A DNA stretch of 5,377 nucleotides, taken from the NCBI GenBank assembly GCA_005878995.1, contig VBME01000122.1, positions 1 to 5,377 of the forward strand, read 5' to 3'. Below the pieces are notes generated by a model. It saw only the letters and a list, made by a program, of their open reading frames with translations, was not told where the DNA came from and did no database searches. Shown here one piece after another: positions 1 through 5,377 of the stretch. Position numbers and translations under genes: made by a program. The stretch is from Methanobacteriota archaeon (GTDB lineage: Archaea > Thermoplasmatota > Thermoplasmata > RBG-16-68-12). Numbering within the stretch: position 1 is the stretch's first letter; every line of letters begins with the position of its first letter.

Positions 1-9
1 GAGAATAAG

Positions 10-27
10 TTAAAGAATCTTTAAATA
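10..27 (+). promoter_or_regulatory. TATA box within a perfect inverted repeat, upstream of dnaG
   Basis: The sequence TTTAAATA at 20-27 is a good archaeal TATA-box match in otherwise GC-rich DNA. It overlaps a perfect inverted repeat, TTAAAG-AAT-CTTTAA, at 10-24. A TATA box here predicts transcription starting near position 50, which would give the dnaG operon an untranslated leader of about 160 bases, long for an archaeon. Because TTTAAA reads the same on both strands, the element could also drive a leftward transcript leaving the window. The repeat and TATA match are seen directly; promoter function and direction are inferred. Confidence 0.5.
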
Positions 28-207
28 GGCCCGGCTGCAGTGAGGAACCGGGATAGCGGCTGAGGCCGCGATTCAACGATCCCACTCATCCGAATCTTCC
101 TTTCCTGCCTCCAAGAAATCGGGAGGCTGCGCGGCCCTGCGGGGCGAGAGTTGTCCGGATAGCGGGACGTAAGTCGCAGACGTCGGCGCATCCCGGACAG
201 TGCGAGA
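28..207 (+). other. Hairpin-rich non-coding leader (possible structured 5' UTR or small RNA)
   Basis: No convincing reading frame lies here on the + strand; the few starts reach a stop within about ten codons. Consecutive inverted repeats are present: CCCGG/CCGGG (30-34/48-52), GCGGC-TGAG-GCCGC (56-69), GCCTCC/GGAGGC (107-112/122-127), GCCC-TGCG-GGGC (134-145, a C-closed UNCG-type tetraloop), and an 8-pair stem (151-158/193-200, one G-U pair) enclosing GACGT/ACGTC (166-170/180-184). If transcription starts near 50, the last four would be in the RNA. I could not match it to RNase P RNA, SRP RNA, 5S rRNA, tRNA or a good C/D-box RNA. GC-rich DNA forms stems by chance, so a functional RNA is only a possibility. 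Confidence 0.3.
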
Positions 208-1515
208 ATGAACATCGATCCGAGTACAACGAAGTACCTCATCCAGGCCCGCCTCGAGGCGGAAGGGATCGTCGAGAAGCCCGACGTGGTCGGGGCCGTG
301 TTCGGCCAGACCGAGGGGCTGCTGGGCGAAGAACTGGACCTGAGGGATTTGCAGAAGAGCGGGCGCATCGGCCGAATCGAGGTCGACGTGCAGAGCAAGA
401 AAGGGCGAAGTGAAGGCACGATCCTGATTCCTTCCTCGCTGGACCAAGTCGAGACTTCGATCTTGGCGGCGGCCCTCGAGACGATCGACCGGGTCGGGCC
501 GTGCAAGGCCACGATCAAGGTCGACAAGGTCGAGGACACCCGGGTGACGAAGCGGAACAAGATCATCGAGCGAGCCCGCTCGCTCCTGTCGGCCATGGTC
601 GAGGAGTCGAAGACCTCCGGGTCCGACCTGCTCGACGAGGTGCGCCAGAGCGTCCAGGTGTCGGAGATCGTCTCGTTCGGGGCGGAGCGGCTCCCCGCAG
701 GACCGAACGTCACGGACAGCGACGCGATCATCATTGTCGAAGGCCGACAGGACGTCCTGAATCTCCTGCGATCCGGCATCAAGAACGCGATTGCGGTCGA
801 AGGCACGAACGTGCCCAAGACGATCCAAGAGCTGTCGAAGGAGCGCGCGCTGACGGCGTTCGTTGACGGAGACCGCGGTGGAGACCTGATTCTGAAGGAA
901 CTCCTCCAGGTCGCCGAAGTCGACTTCATCGCCCGCGCCCCGCGCGGCAAGGAGGTCGAGGAACTGACGCAGAAGCAGATCATGAAAAGCCTGCGAAACA
1001 AGATCCCCGCGGACCAGTACGTGGAGATGTACGGCATCTCGGGCCAGGTGTACAAGGCCGAGTCCGAGTTCCCCGAGCCGAAGCCGTCGGGAGGACCGCA
1101 AGGCCGCCCGGAGCCTCGGCCCGAACCTCGTCCCGAGCCGCGCCCCGAGTTCCGAGAACCGCGGGAGGTTCCCGCGGAGCGCGCCTCGGCTCCGCTGACG
1201 CCCACCACGAAGGTCCTCAACCCGAAACTGGAGAAGTACCGCGATATGCTGGTCCAGCTCGGCGGGTCCTCGACCGCGCGTCTCCTCGATGAAGGGGACG
1301 GCGTCGTCACAGAGGTCCCCGTACGGGAGCTGGTGGACACGCTCAAGACCGCGAAGCAGACCCGAGCGGTCGTCTTCGACGGGATCATCACGCAGCGGAT
1401 CCTGGACATCGCCGCCGAGATGAACATGCACTCCGTGGTCGGCACGAAGATGGGCACGATCACGAAGCAGCCCGCGGGCGTCGAAGTCTGGACCCGGAGC
1501 GATTTGGCTCCGTGA
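208..1515 (+). CDS. dnaG: Archaeal DnaG-type primase (TOPRIM domain)
   Basis: This 435-residue protein is the archaeal form of DnaG, with primase activity and, in studied archaea, association with the RNA exosome. Residues 1-170 form the archaeal N-terminal domain, with the family block KPDVVGAVFGQTEGLLGEEL near 24-43. The TOPRIM domain spans about 172-250: the catalytic glutamate is E178 in IVEGRQD, and the metal-binding DxDxxxD aspartates are D220, D222 and D226 in DGDRGGD. A proline-rich linker (about 289-325) contains repeated PEPR. The C-terminal domain (about 335-435) is the archaea-specific one, with the motif VVFDGIITQRILDIAAE. It lacks the N-terminal zinc-binding domain and helicase-binding region of bacterial DnaG, as expected. 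The ATG at 208 gives the usual family N-terminus (MNIDPSTTKYLIQARLEAEG); no strong ribosome-binding site precedes it. It overlaps the next gene by 4 bases, indicating one operon. Identity is near certain. Confidence 0.97.
   Translation: MNIDPSTTKYLIQARLEAEGIVEKPDVVGAVFGQTEGLLGEELDLRDLQKSGRIGRIEVDVQSKKGRSEGTILIPSSLDQVETSILAAALETIDRVGPCKATIKVDKVEDTRVTKRNKIIERARSLLSAMVEESKTSGSDLLDEVRQSVQVSEIVSFGAERLPAGPNVTDSDAIIIVEGRQDVLNLLRSGIKNAIAVEGTNVPKTIQELSKERALTAFVDGDRGGDLILKELLQVAEVDFIARAPRGKEVEELTQKQIMKSLRNKIPADQYVEMYGISGQVYKAESEFPEPKPSGGPQGRPEPRPEPRPEPRPEFREPREVPAERASAPLTPTTKVLNPKLEKYRDMLVQLGGSSTARLLDEGDGVVTEVPVRELVDTLKTAKQTRAVVFDGIITQRILDIAAEMNMHSVVGTKMGTITKQPAGVEVWTRSDLAP
1108..1149 (+). repeat. In-frame 12-base tandem repeat encoding PEPR units in the DnaG linker
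   Basis: About 3.5 copies of a 12-base unit encode PEPR-PEPR-PEPR-PE at DnaG residues 301-314. Copies differ at third codon positions (CCT/CCG, CGG/CGT/CGC, GAG/GAA), so the peptide period is kept while the DNA has diverged. This suggests an old duplication retained as protein sequence. The segment lies in the disordered, alternately charged linker between the TOPRIM and C-terminal domains. Confidence 0.8.
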
Positions 1516-3059
1516 CCGGGGTGGGCCGTATCGCGCGGACGAAGCAGGTCACCGCGGACGAGGGGTTCGCCTTCGACGACTTCGACACGACCGCGGAGAT
1601 CGCGATCCCGGACGATCCGCTGAAGCGGGTCGTCGGCCAAGACGAGGCGGTCGCGCTCGCGCGCATCGCGGCGAACCAGCGGCGGCATTTCCTCCTGGTC
1701 GGCCCGCCCGGGACGGGCAAGTCGATGATCGCCCAGGCGCTCTCCCTCCATCTTCCCGCGGTGACGGAAGAGATCCGCGTCGTCCACAATCCGGAGAATC
1801 CAGAACGGCCTCTCATCGAAGTCAAGCAGCGGGACGAAGTCCTGCAGGAACGGAACCGGCTTGCCGGCGCCGAGGGGGACTTGATCGACCCGAAGGAAGC
1901 GCCGATCAACGTCGCGGAGCGGCTTGGGTACAAGTGCGTCCACTGCGGGACGTACTCCTCGCCGACCGACCGCATGTGCCCGAAGTGCGGGCGACCCAAG
2001 GCGGCGTCCCAGGCGAACGTCGGGAATCCGTTCGGCGACCTGCTCGGCGGCATCTTCGAGGTCACGTTCGCACAGCTCCAGGGTCGGGATCGGGTGACCA
2101 CGACGCGACAGCAGTTCGGCAAAGAAGAGGTCGTGGTGTACGAGCGAGCGGGCGACATGATCCGGGTCCTCGACCAGAAGGCGCTCGAGAAGCGACGCGA
2201 GGTCGAGAAGGAGAGCCCGCGAAAAGTCCTCGTCCCAATCGCGCGAAGGCCGTTCGTGCTCGCGACCGGGGCGAGCGAGACCGAGCTCCTCGGGGACGTG
2301 CGGCACGACCCGTACGGCGGCCATCCGCAGCTGGGCACCCAGCCGTACGATCGCGTCGTCGCCGGGGCGATCCACGAGGCCCACCAAGGGGTTCTGTTTA
2401 TCGACGAGCTCCCGCAGTTGGGCTTCCTCCAACGGTTCATCCTGACCGCGATGCAGGAGAAGCGGTTCCCGATCTCCGGGAGGAATCCGCAGAGCGCGGG
2501 CGCGAGCGTGAAGGTCGAGAGCGTTCCGTGCGACTTCATCTTCGTCGGCGCGTGCAACATCCAGGACCTGCCGCACATCTTGTCGCCGCTGCGCTCGCGG
2601 ATCACGGGTGCCGGATACGAGGTGCTCGTCGAGACGACGATGGCGGACTCCGACGTCAACCGCGCGAAGCTCGTGCAGTTCGTCGCGCAGGAGATTGCGG
2701 TCGACAAGCGCATTCCGCCCGCGACGCGCGATGCGGTCGGGGTCGTGATCGACGAGGCCCGACGGCGTGCAAAGTCTTTGGACAACAAGGACAAGGGGCT
2801 GAGCCTGCGGCTCCGGGAACTCGGCGGCCTCATCCGATCCGCGGGCGACATCGCGGTCACCGAGGAATCGAAGTTCATTGAGGCGGAGCACGTCCGGCGG
2901 GCGGTCAAGGTGTCCCGGTCGATCGAGGACCAGATTCGCGAGCGATACGGATCGTACACGGCCGGCGTTGGGACCGACCTGTCTCCGGCGCAGCGCGAGG
3001 CGTCGCCGTACCACTACTGGAACGAGCACAAGGCGGACGACGTCCAAGGCTACCAGTAA
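1512..3059 (+). CDS. Lon-B-like AAA+ ATPase with zinc ribbon and no protease domain
   Basis: This 515-residue AAA+ protein closely resembles the ATPase half of archaeal LonB. Visible parts are: the lid-in LKRVVGQDEAV (37-47), Walker A GPPGTGKS (64-71), a zinc ribbon CxxC-x10-CxxC (C142, C145, C156, C159), Walker B GVLFIDEL (293-300, D298/E299), sensor 1 at N349 in VGACNIQDL, arginine-finger candidates R361/R363 in SPLRSRI, and a sensor 2 region LRLRELGG (432-439). The core ends near residue 475 and a 40-residue tail follows; the Lon protease domain with its Ser-Lys dyad is absent. Typical archaeal LonB is anchored by membrane segments inserted between Walker A and B; here that interval holds the zinc ribbon and a charged region, with no hydrophobic span. 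I infer a soluble ATP-driven remodeller, perhaps binding nucleic acid or a partner through the ribbon. Annotation as a Lon protease would mislead. The GTG start overlaps the dnaG stop as GTGA, implying coupled translation; a weak GGAG lies at 1496-1499. Confidence 0.9.
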   Translation: MTGVGRIARTKQVTADEGFAFDDFDTTAEIAIPDDPLKRVVGQDEAVALARIAANQRRHFLLVGPPGTGKSMIAQALSLHLPAVTEEIRVVHNPENPERPLIEVKQRDEVLQERNRLAGAEGDLIDPKEAPINVAERLGYKCVHCGTYSSPTDRMCPKCGRPKAASQANVGNPFGDLLGGIFEVTFAQLQGRDRVTTTRQQFGKEEVVVYERAGDMIRVLDQKALEKRREVEKESPRKVLVPIARRPFVLATGASETELLGDVRHDPYGGHPQLGTQPYDRVVAGAIHEAHQGVLFIDELPQLGFLQRFILTAMQEKRFPISGRNPQSAGASVKVESVPCDFIFVGACNIQDLPHILSPLRSRITGAGYEVLVETTMADSDVNRAKLVQFVAQEIAVDKRIPPATRDAVGVVIDEARRRAKSLDNKDKGLSLRLRELGGLIRSAGDIAVTEESKFIEAEHVRRAVKVSRSIEDQIRERYGSYTAGVGTDLSPAQREASPYHYWNEHKADDVQGYQ

Positions 3060-3105
3060 TCGCATACCGGGTGCCCGCTCCGCGACTCGGCTCTCGGGCG
3101 CGTCC

Positions 3106-3540
3106 TCACAAGTGTCTAATCATTTTATAGCCATCTTCGCCGTCTGTGTAGAACTTCTGGAGATCCTGGGCGATCTCGAAGCCGTATCGCTTGTAGAATC
3201 GAATCGCTTCGTCGTTCGAGATTCGCACTTCGAGCTCAATTCGGCGGATGCCGCGCATTGCACAGGCTTGGATGAACGCGTTCATCATCTGGCTCCCAAA
3301 CCCCCGCCGGCGGAAGGGCGCGGTCACGGCGAACATCAGGACGCGAGCTTGGCCGTCCGCGCTGAGCACGGCCGCGAGGAAGCCCACGGGATGGCCGTCG
3401 AGATCCGCCACCAGGAATCCGTCCCGCCACCATCGGTGGATGTCGAGGTACAGGGAGGTCGGATAGTTCTCTCGGAGCGCATCGCGGACGATCGAAGCGA
3501 TTGCGGGGATGTCGTTCGGCATGAAGGGCCGGATTCGCAC
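3106..3540 (-). CDS. rimI: GNAT N-acetyltransferase, RimI/Ard1-like
   Basis: This 144-residue single-domain GNAT protein should transfer acetyl from acetyl-CoA to an amine. The acetyl-CoA pyrophosphate-binding motif A is RRRGFGSQMM (77-86), following strand LMFAVTAPF; motif B is RISNDEAIRFYKRYGFE (106-122). Two features favour the RimI/Ard1 subgroup, which acetylates protein N-termini: LRENYPTSLYLDIHRWW near the N-terminus, and YTDGEDGYKM at 131-140, resembling the subgroup's YY.DGEDAY.M. Substrate specificity remains inferred, and other GNATs share parts of this. The GTG at 3540 gives MRIRPFMPNDIPAI, a normal GNAT opening; the next ATG at residue 7 would cut into strand 1. No ribosome-binding site is visible, and an AT-rich element centred about 29 bases upstream fits a leaderless transcript. 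It converges on the Lon-like gene across 46 bases and diverges from trmG10. Confidence 0.88.
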   Translation of the reverse strand: MRIRPFMPNDIPAIASIVRDALRENYPTSLYLDIHRWWRDGFLVADLDGHPVGFLAAVLSADGQARVLMFAVTAPFRRRGFGSQMMNAFIQACAMRGIRRIELEVRISNDEAIRFYKRYGFEIAQDLQKFYTDGEDGYKMIRHL

Positions 3541-3619
3541 CGGGCCGGGCGAAGGGGCCGCGACATTTGAAAATGACGGTCATCGGCAAACTCATCACCC
3601 CTTGCCGCGTTCGACCGGC
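3541..3619. promoter_or_regulatory. Divergent promoter region between the acetyltransferase and trmG10
   Basis: These 79 bases separate two opposed GTG starts. The only AT-rich element is the perfect palindrome CATTT-GA-AAATG at 3564-3575. Read on the minus strand, its TTTTCAAAT lies about 29 bases before the acetyltransferase start, the expected TATA distance for a leaderless mRNA. Read on the + strand, it is about 50 bases before the GTG of trmG10, which would give a leader of roughly 20-27 bases. It may serve both genes as a shared TATA element or be an operator. Promoter function is inferred from position and composition. Confidence 0.45.
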
Positions 3620-4606
3620 GTGCGGATTTTCATCGAGTTATCGGGGGAACATCCGACTCTTCCTCGGGCGGAAGCGCTCGCGGCGATGGCCGCGGAGCGC
3701 GTCGATGTGCGGGCCACGACGTTCGGACCGCACCTCCTTCGCCTGGAGACCACAGGACCGGTGGAGCGGGCTGCGCGTCGCTTGGGGCTGGCGCACCTTG
3801 TTTGCGAAGAACTGGCATCCGGCGACCTCGACTCGATTCGCGCATTCGCGCGGTCCCAGGATCTGGGCGGTCGAACATTCCGGGTCCGGGCGCGAGGCAT
3901 CGGTGTCGACATCGAGCCCCGCGGGGTGGAGGAACCGCTCGGCGCCGATTTCGGACGGACGGGCCGGGTCGACCTCGATGCGCCCCAAATTGACTATCGA
4001 GTTCTCGTCGGCGACGAGTTCGTCTTGGGTCGGACCCTGCATCGGGTGGACCGCGCACGGCTCGAGGCCACGAAGGTCGCTCACCGCTCGTTCGCCCTCC
4101 CGATCTCGCTCCATCCGAAGTTCGCACGAGCCCTCGTGAACCTAGCGGAGATTCCGATGGCCGGAACGGTCCTGGACCCCTTCTGCGGGACCGGCGGGAT
4201 CCTGCTCGAGGCGGCGGAGCTCGGCTTCCGAGCCATCGGGTTCGACCGGGAAGTGAAGATGGTCCGCGGCGCGCGGGCTTCGTGCCGTGAAGTTGGAAAG
4301 GCCCCGGATTTCGCAGTCGCGGATGCCGGCCGTCTTCCCATCCGCTCCGGATCCGTCCACGGGATTGCGACGGATCCTCCCTATGGGAGGGCGGCATCGA
4401 CTCGCGGCGAGCCGGTCGACCGCCTGTACGAGAGGGCGTTCGATGCGTTCGTCGAGGTGTTGAACCGAGGCGCTCGCGTCGCGGTCGTCCTACCGACCGA
4501 GAAGGCAATCGACATCGGGACGGCCCGGATGGAGCTTGCGGAGCGCCATGCGCTGCGGGTCCACCGCTCCCTCGCCCGCCACTTCTGCGTCTTCCTCAAG
4601 ACGTGA
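3620..4606 (+). CDS. trmG10: tRNA (guanine-10-N2) methyltransferase, archaeal Trm-G10 type
   Basis: This protein of 328 residues (from the GTG at 3620) should methylate N2 of guanine 10 in tRNA using S-adenosylmethionine. The N-terminal part (about 1-150) is the ferredoxin-like/THUMP tRNA-binding region, with weaker sequence signals. The Rossmann methyltransferase domain starts at SLHPKFARALVNLA (163-176), a hallmark of the Trm-G10/Trm11 group. Motif I is LDPFCGTGGILLEA (185-198), the acidic residue ending strand 2 is D209 in GFDRE, and motif IV is TDPPYGRA (251-258), the catalytic D/N-P-P-Y motif for exocyclic amino groups. Length matches the family. An upstream in-frame ATG at 3509 exists, but it would lie inside the opposed acetyltransferase gene and add low-complexity residues, whereas 3620 gives RIFIELSGEHP, the family-like first strand. 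The 3' end overlaps the minus-strand gene by 11 bases. Mono- versus dimethylation cannot be read from sequence. Confidence 0.9.
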   Translation: MRIFIELSGEHPTLPRAEALAAMAAERVDVRATTFGPHLLRLETTGPVERAARRLGLAHLVCEELASGDLDSIRAFARSQDLGGRTFRVRARGIGVDIEPRGVEEPLGADFGRTGRVDLDAPQIDYRVLVGDEFVLGRTLHRVDRARLEATKVAHRSFALPISLHPKFARALVNLAEIPMAGTVLDPFCGTGGILLEAAELGFRAIGFDREVKMVRGARASCREVGKAPDFAVADAGRLPIRSGSVHGIATDPPYGRAASTRGEPVDRLYERAFDAFVEVLNRGARVAVVLPTEKAIDIGTARMELAERHALRVHRSLARHFCVFLKT

Positions 4607-4949
4607 CGTGGAGCGTGACGTCCAAGTCGGCGACGACGTTCTCGTCGATCGTCGTCGCGTGGACGCGGAACCGCACATCCCGCGGGAGGGAGACGGGCCA
4701 AGTGAGCGGCGGGGTCACCTCGAGCCGGAAGAACGCTGCGGCGGAGGCGTTCAGAGTCAGGGTCGCGGTGGTGTTGTTCACGACGGTCGTCTGCGTGCCC
4801 ACGCGGTAGTCAAGGAAGAACAGCGTGAACCCGACGCTCAAAAGGTTCGAATCCTGGATGGTGGCAACGATCGTGTCCGGAACCGGGGCCGAGTGATTGA
4901 GGATAAACGGGATTGTGACGGAGACCCCCAAGCTCACGTTCACCGTCAA
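4596..4949 (-). CDS. Predicted extracytoplasmic beta-type domain, probably the displaced C-terminus of the site-2 protease
   Basis: As an independent gene this would start at TTG 4949, overlapping the upstream stop as TTGA, and encode 117 residues. I do not recognise a named family. The sequence alternates hydrophobic and Thr/Val/Asn residues like a beta-sandwich of the Ig or NEW3 kind, and carries five N-x-S/T sequons (NVS, NHS, NNT, NTT, NAS), typical of exported archaeal surface domains. It has no signal peptide or clear membrane span. The same frame stays open upstream to 5051 without a start codon, and that part (TLAFEVPAGTHRTEL) continues the same beta-strand character. This suggests the domain originally followed the protease segment in one chain and was separated by a frame change. 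It may be a true coupled gene, but I favour the broken-gene reading. Confidence 0.5.
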   Translation of the reverse strand: MTVNVSLGVSVTIPFILNHSAPVPDTIVATIQDSNLLSVGFTLFFLDYRVGTQTTVVNNTTATLTLNASAAAFFRLEVTPPLTWPVSLPRDVRFRVHATTIDENVVADLDVTLHVTS

Positions 4950-5377
4950 TTCGGTTCTGTGCGTACCCGCCGGAACTTCGAACGCAAGAGTGCGTTGAGT
5001 CCCGATGGGGGCTGGCGGTTTCCGAGGAGAGCCCGCGCGACGTGCCCTCCATCAAGCTGTCCGGCCGGGAGCAGGTTGATCGCGGTGACGAAAAGCCCGA
5101 CCCAGCCCGCGAACGCGAGGGGATGCATGCCGAGCGTCTGCGGGAGCGGGAAGAACAACGAGAGGAAGCTGAACAAGATCGAAGGACGGATCGCTTCGCC
5201 CGCGACGCCCGCCGAAACTCCCGGCGCACCCGTCGAGAGGGCGAGCCCCGCGAGCGTCACCGGGATGGCGATCGCGAAGCCGACGAGGGGACCGGACACG
5301 CCGATGTCGAGGAGCGCCCGCCGACTCGGAATCGGGTCCCGCATGCTGATGAACGCTCCAAAAGTCCCGAGCGGCGG
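4946..5377 (-). CDS. Site-2 protease family (M50) membrane metalloprotease, partial
   Basis: The visible 143 residues are the C-terminal part of an intramembrane zinc metalloprotease; the beginning, including the HExxH zinc motif, lies beyond the right edge. The ATG at 5344 is internal, because PPLGTFGAFIS immediately before it is family sequence. Numbered from the window edge, PIPSRRALLDIGVSGPLVGF (15-34) is a typical archaeal S2P block, followed by hydrophobic spans at about 28-48 and 66-103. The second active-site motif, NLLPAGQLDGGH (101-112), supplies the zinc-ligating aspartate D109. After GGHVARALLGN the frame gives 23 residues of basic, non-membrane sequence and stops. The family normally continues with one or more membrane helices, so the C-terminus looks truncated or shifted. 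Such proteases cleave membrane-bound regulators or signal-peptide remnants; the substrate is unknown. Confidence 0.85.
   Translation of the reverse strand, partial: PPLGTFGAFISMRDPIPSRRALLDIGVSGPLVGFAIAIPVTLAGLALSTGAPGVSAGVAGEAIRPSILFSFLSLFFPLPQTLGMHPLAFAGWVGLFVTAINLLPAGQLDGGHVARALLGNRQPPSGLNALLRSKFRRVRTEPN
4949..5051 (-). other. Reading-frame break in the site-2 protease gene
   Basis: Two overlapping minus-strand frames meet here. The protease frame is convincing through LDGGHVARALLG, then loses family character and stops at 4948-4946. The beta-domain frame is blocked upstream by a TGA at 5054-5052 but open from 5051 and looks protein-like from about 5006 on. Any single frame change must therefore fall between 5051 and 4949. 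The G5 tract at 5007-5011 is the obvious candidate: one more base there would join the chain as GNRQPPIGTQRTLAFEV. A sequencing or assembly slip, a real mutation, a deletion of membrane helices, or recoding could all produce this. Confidence 0.6.

Noticed and set aside
40..63. Possible C/D-box guide RNA (GTGAGGA at 40-46, CTGA at 60-63)
   Set aside because: The C box has a mismatch at a core base, and no paired C'/D' set or closing stem was found.
73..1431. A 452-codon minus-strand frame opposite dnaG
   Set aside because: Its composition (Leu, Arg, Asp, His) is what antisense translation of GC-rich coding DNA gives; no motif is visible and dnaG is certain.
1460..2959. A 499-codon minus-strand frame opposite the Lon-like gene
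   Set aside because: Ser/Arg/Pro-rich with no domain; a shadow of the conserved ATPase gene.
21..3065. A 1014-codon open frame on the minus strand, antisense to dnaG and the Lon-like gene
   Set aside because: It is very long, but lies opposite two unmistakable genes, is rich in Arg, Ser, Leu and Pro with no recognisable domain, and is explained by the lack of stop codons in the antisense of GC-rich codons.
3060..3105. Possible terminator between the convergent Lon-like and acetyltransferase genes
   Set aside because: The gap is GC-rich with only a weak CGCG pairing and no T-run; there is no supportable terminator signal.
2878..3570. A 230-codon + strand frame running from the Lon-like gene end through the acetyltransferase
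   Set aside because: It overlaps two recognisable genes in other frames and has no protein-family character.
3509..3619. Upstream ATG extension of the tRNA methyltransferase
   Set aside because: It would overlap the start of the opposed acetyltransferase and the divergent promoter, and the added residues look random; the GTG at 3620 matches the family N-terminus.
3630..4508. A 292-codon minus-strand frame opposite trmG10
   Set aside because: Arg/Pro/Ser-rich antisense shadow of a gene with clear methyltransferase motifs.
5000..5020. Programmed -1 frameshift in the site-2 protease
   Set aside because: The zero-frame codons at the C-run read CAG-CCC-CCA, which does not form a canonical X-XXY-YYZ slippery heptamer, and no downstream pseudoknot was evident; an indel is simpler.

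Overview
The window is a GC-rich stretch of archaeal chromosome. Three things point to Archaea: a DnaG-type primase of the archaeal TOPRIM class with its family-specific N- and C-terminal domains, a Lon-B-type AAA+ ATPase, and an archaeal-type THUMP tRNA m2G10 methyltransferase. Several genes start with GTG, Shine-Dalgarno sequences are weak or absent, and AT-rich TATA-like elements stand out in the GC-rich background. I would guess a high-GC euryarchaeon near Thermoplasmatota, but that is inference from family resemblance, not a placement.

Layout: positions 1-207 hold an AT-rich TATA/inverted-repeat promoter followed by a GC-rich, hairpin-rich non-coding leader. Then comes a two-gene + strand operon: dnaG (208-1515) and a Lon-B-like AAA+ ATPase (1512-3059), joined by a GTGA stop/start overlap. 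A convergent 46-base gap follows, then a RimI/Ard1-like N-acetyltransferase on the minus strand (3106-3540). A 79-base divergent promoter region with a CATTT-GA-AAATG palindrome separates it from a trmG10-type tRNA methyltransferase on the + strand (GTG start at 3620, ends 4606). That gene overlaps tail-to-tail by 11 bases with minus-strand coding sequence running off the right edge: a site-2 protease (M50) segment (4946-5377, partial) and, in another frame, a glycosylation-sequon-rich beta-type domain (4596-4949, open back to 5051).

Most of the genes serve information processing: DnaG (archaeal homologues are exosome-associated), tRNA modification and protein N-terminal acetylation. The most notable gene is the AAA+ protein. 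It keeps the Lon-B ATPase core but has a four-cysteine zinc ribbon between Walker A and Walker B, has no membrane segments, and stops where the Lon protease domain should begin, so it is probably a soluble remodelling ATPase rather than a protease. The most notable anomaly is the reading-frame break in the site-2 protease region, which one extra base in a five-G tract would repair. No mobile element, CRISPR array, tRNA or rRNA was found.
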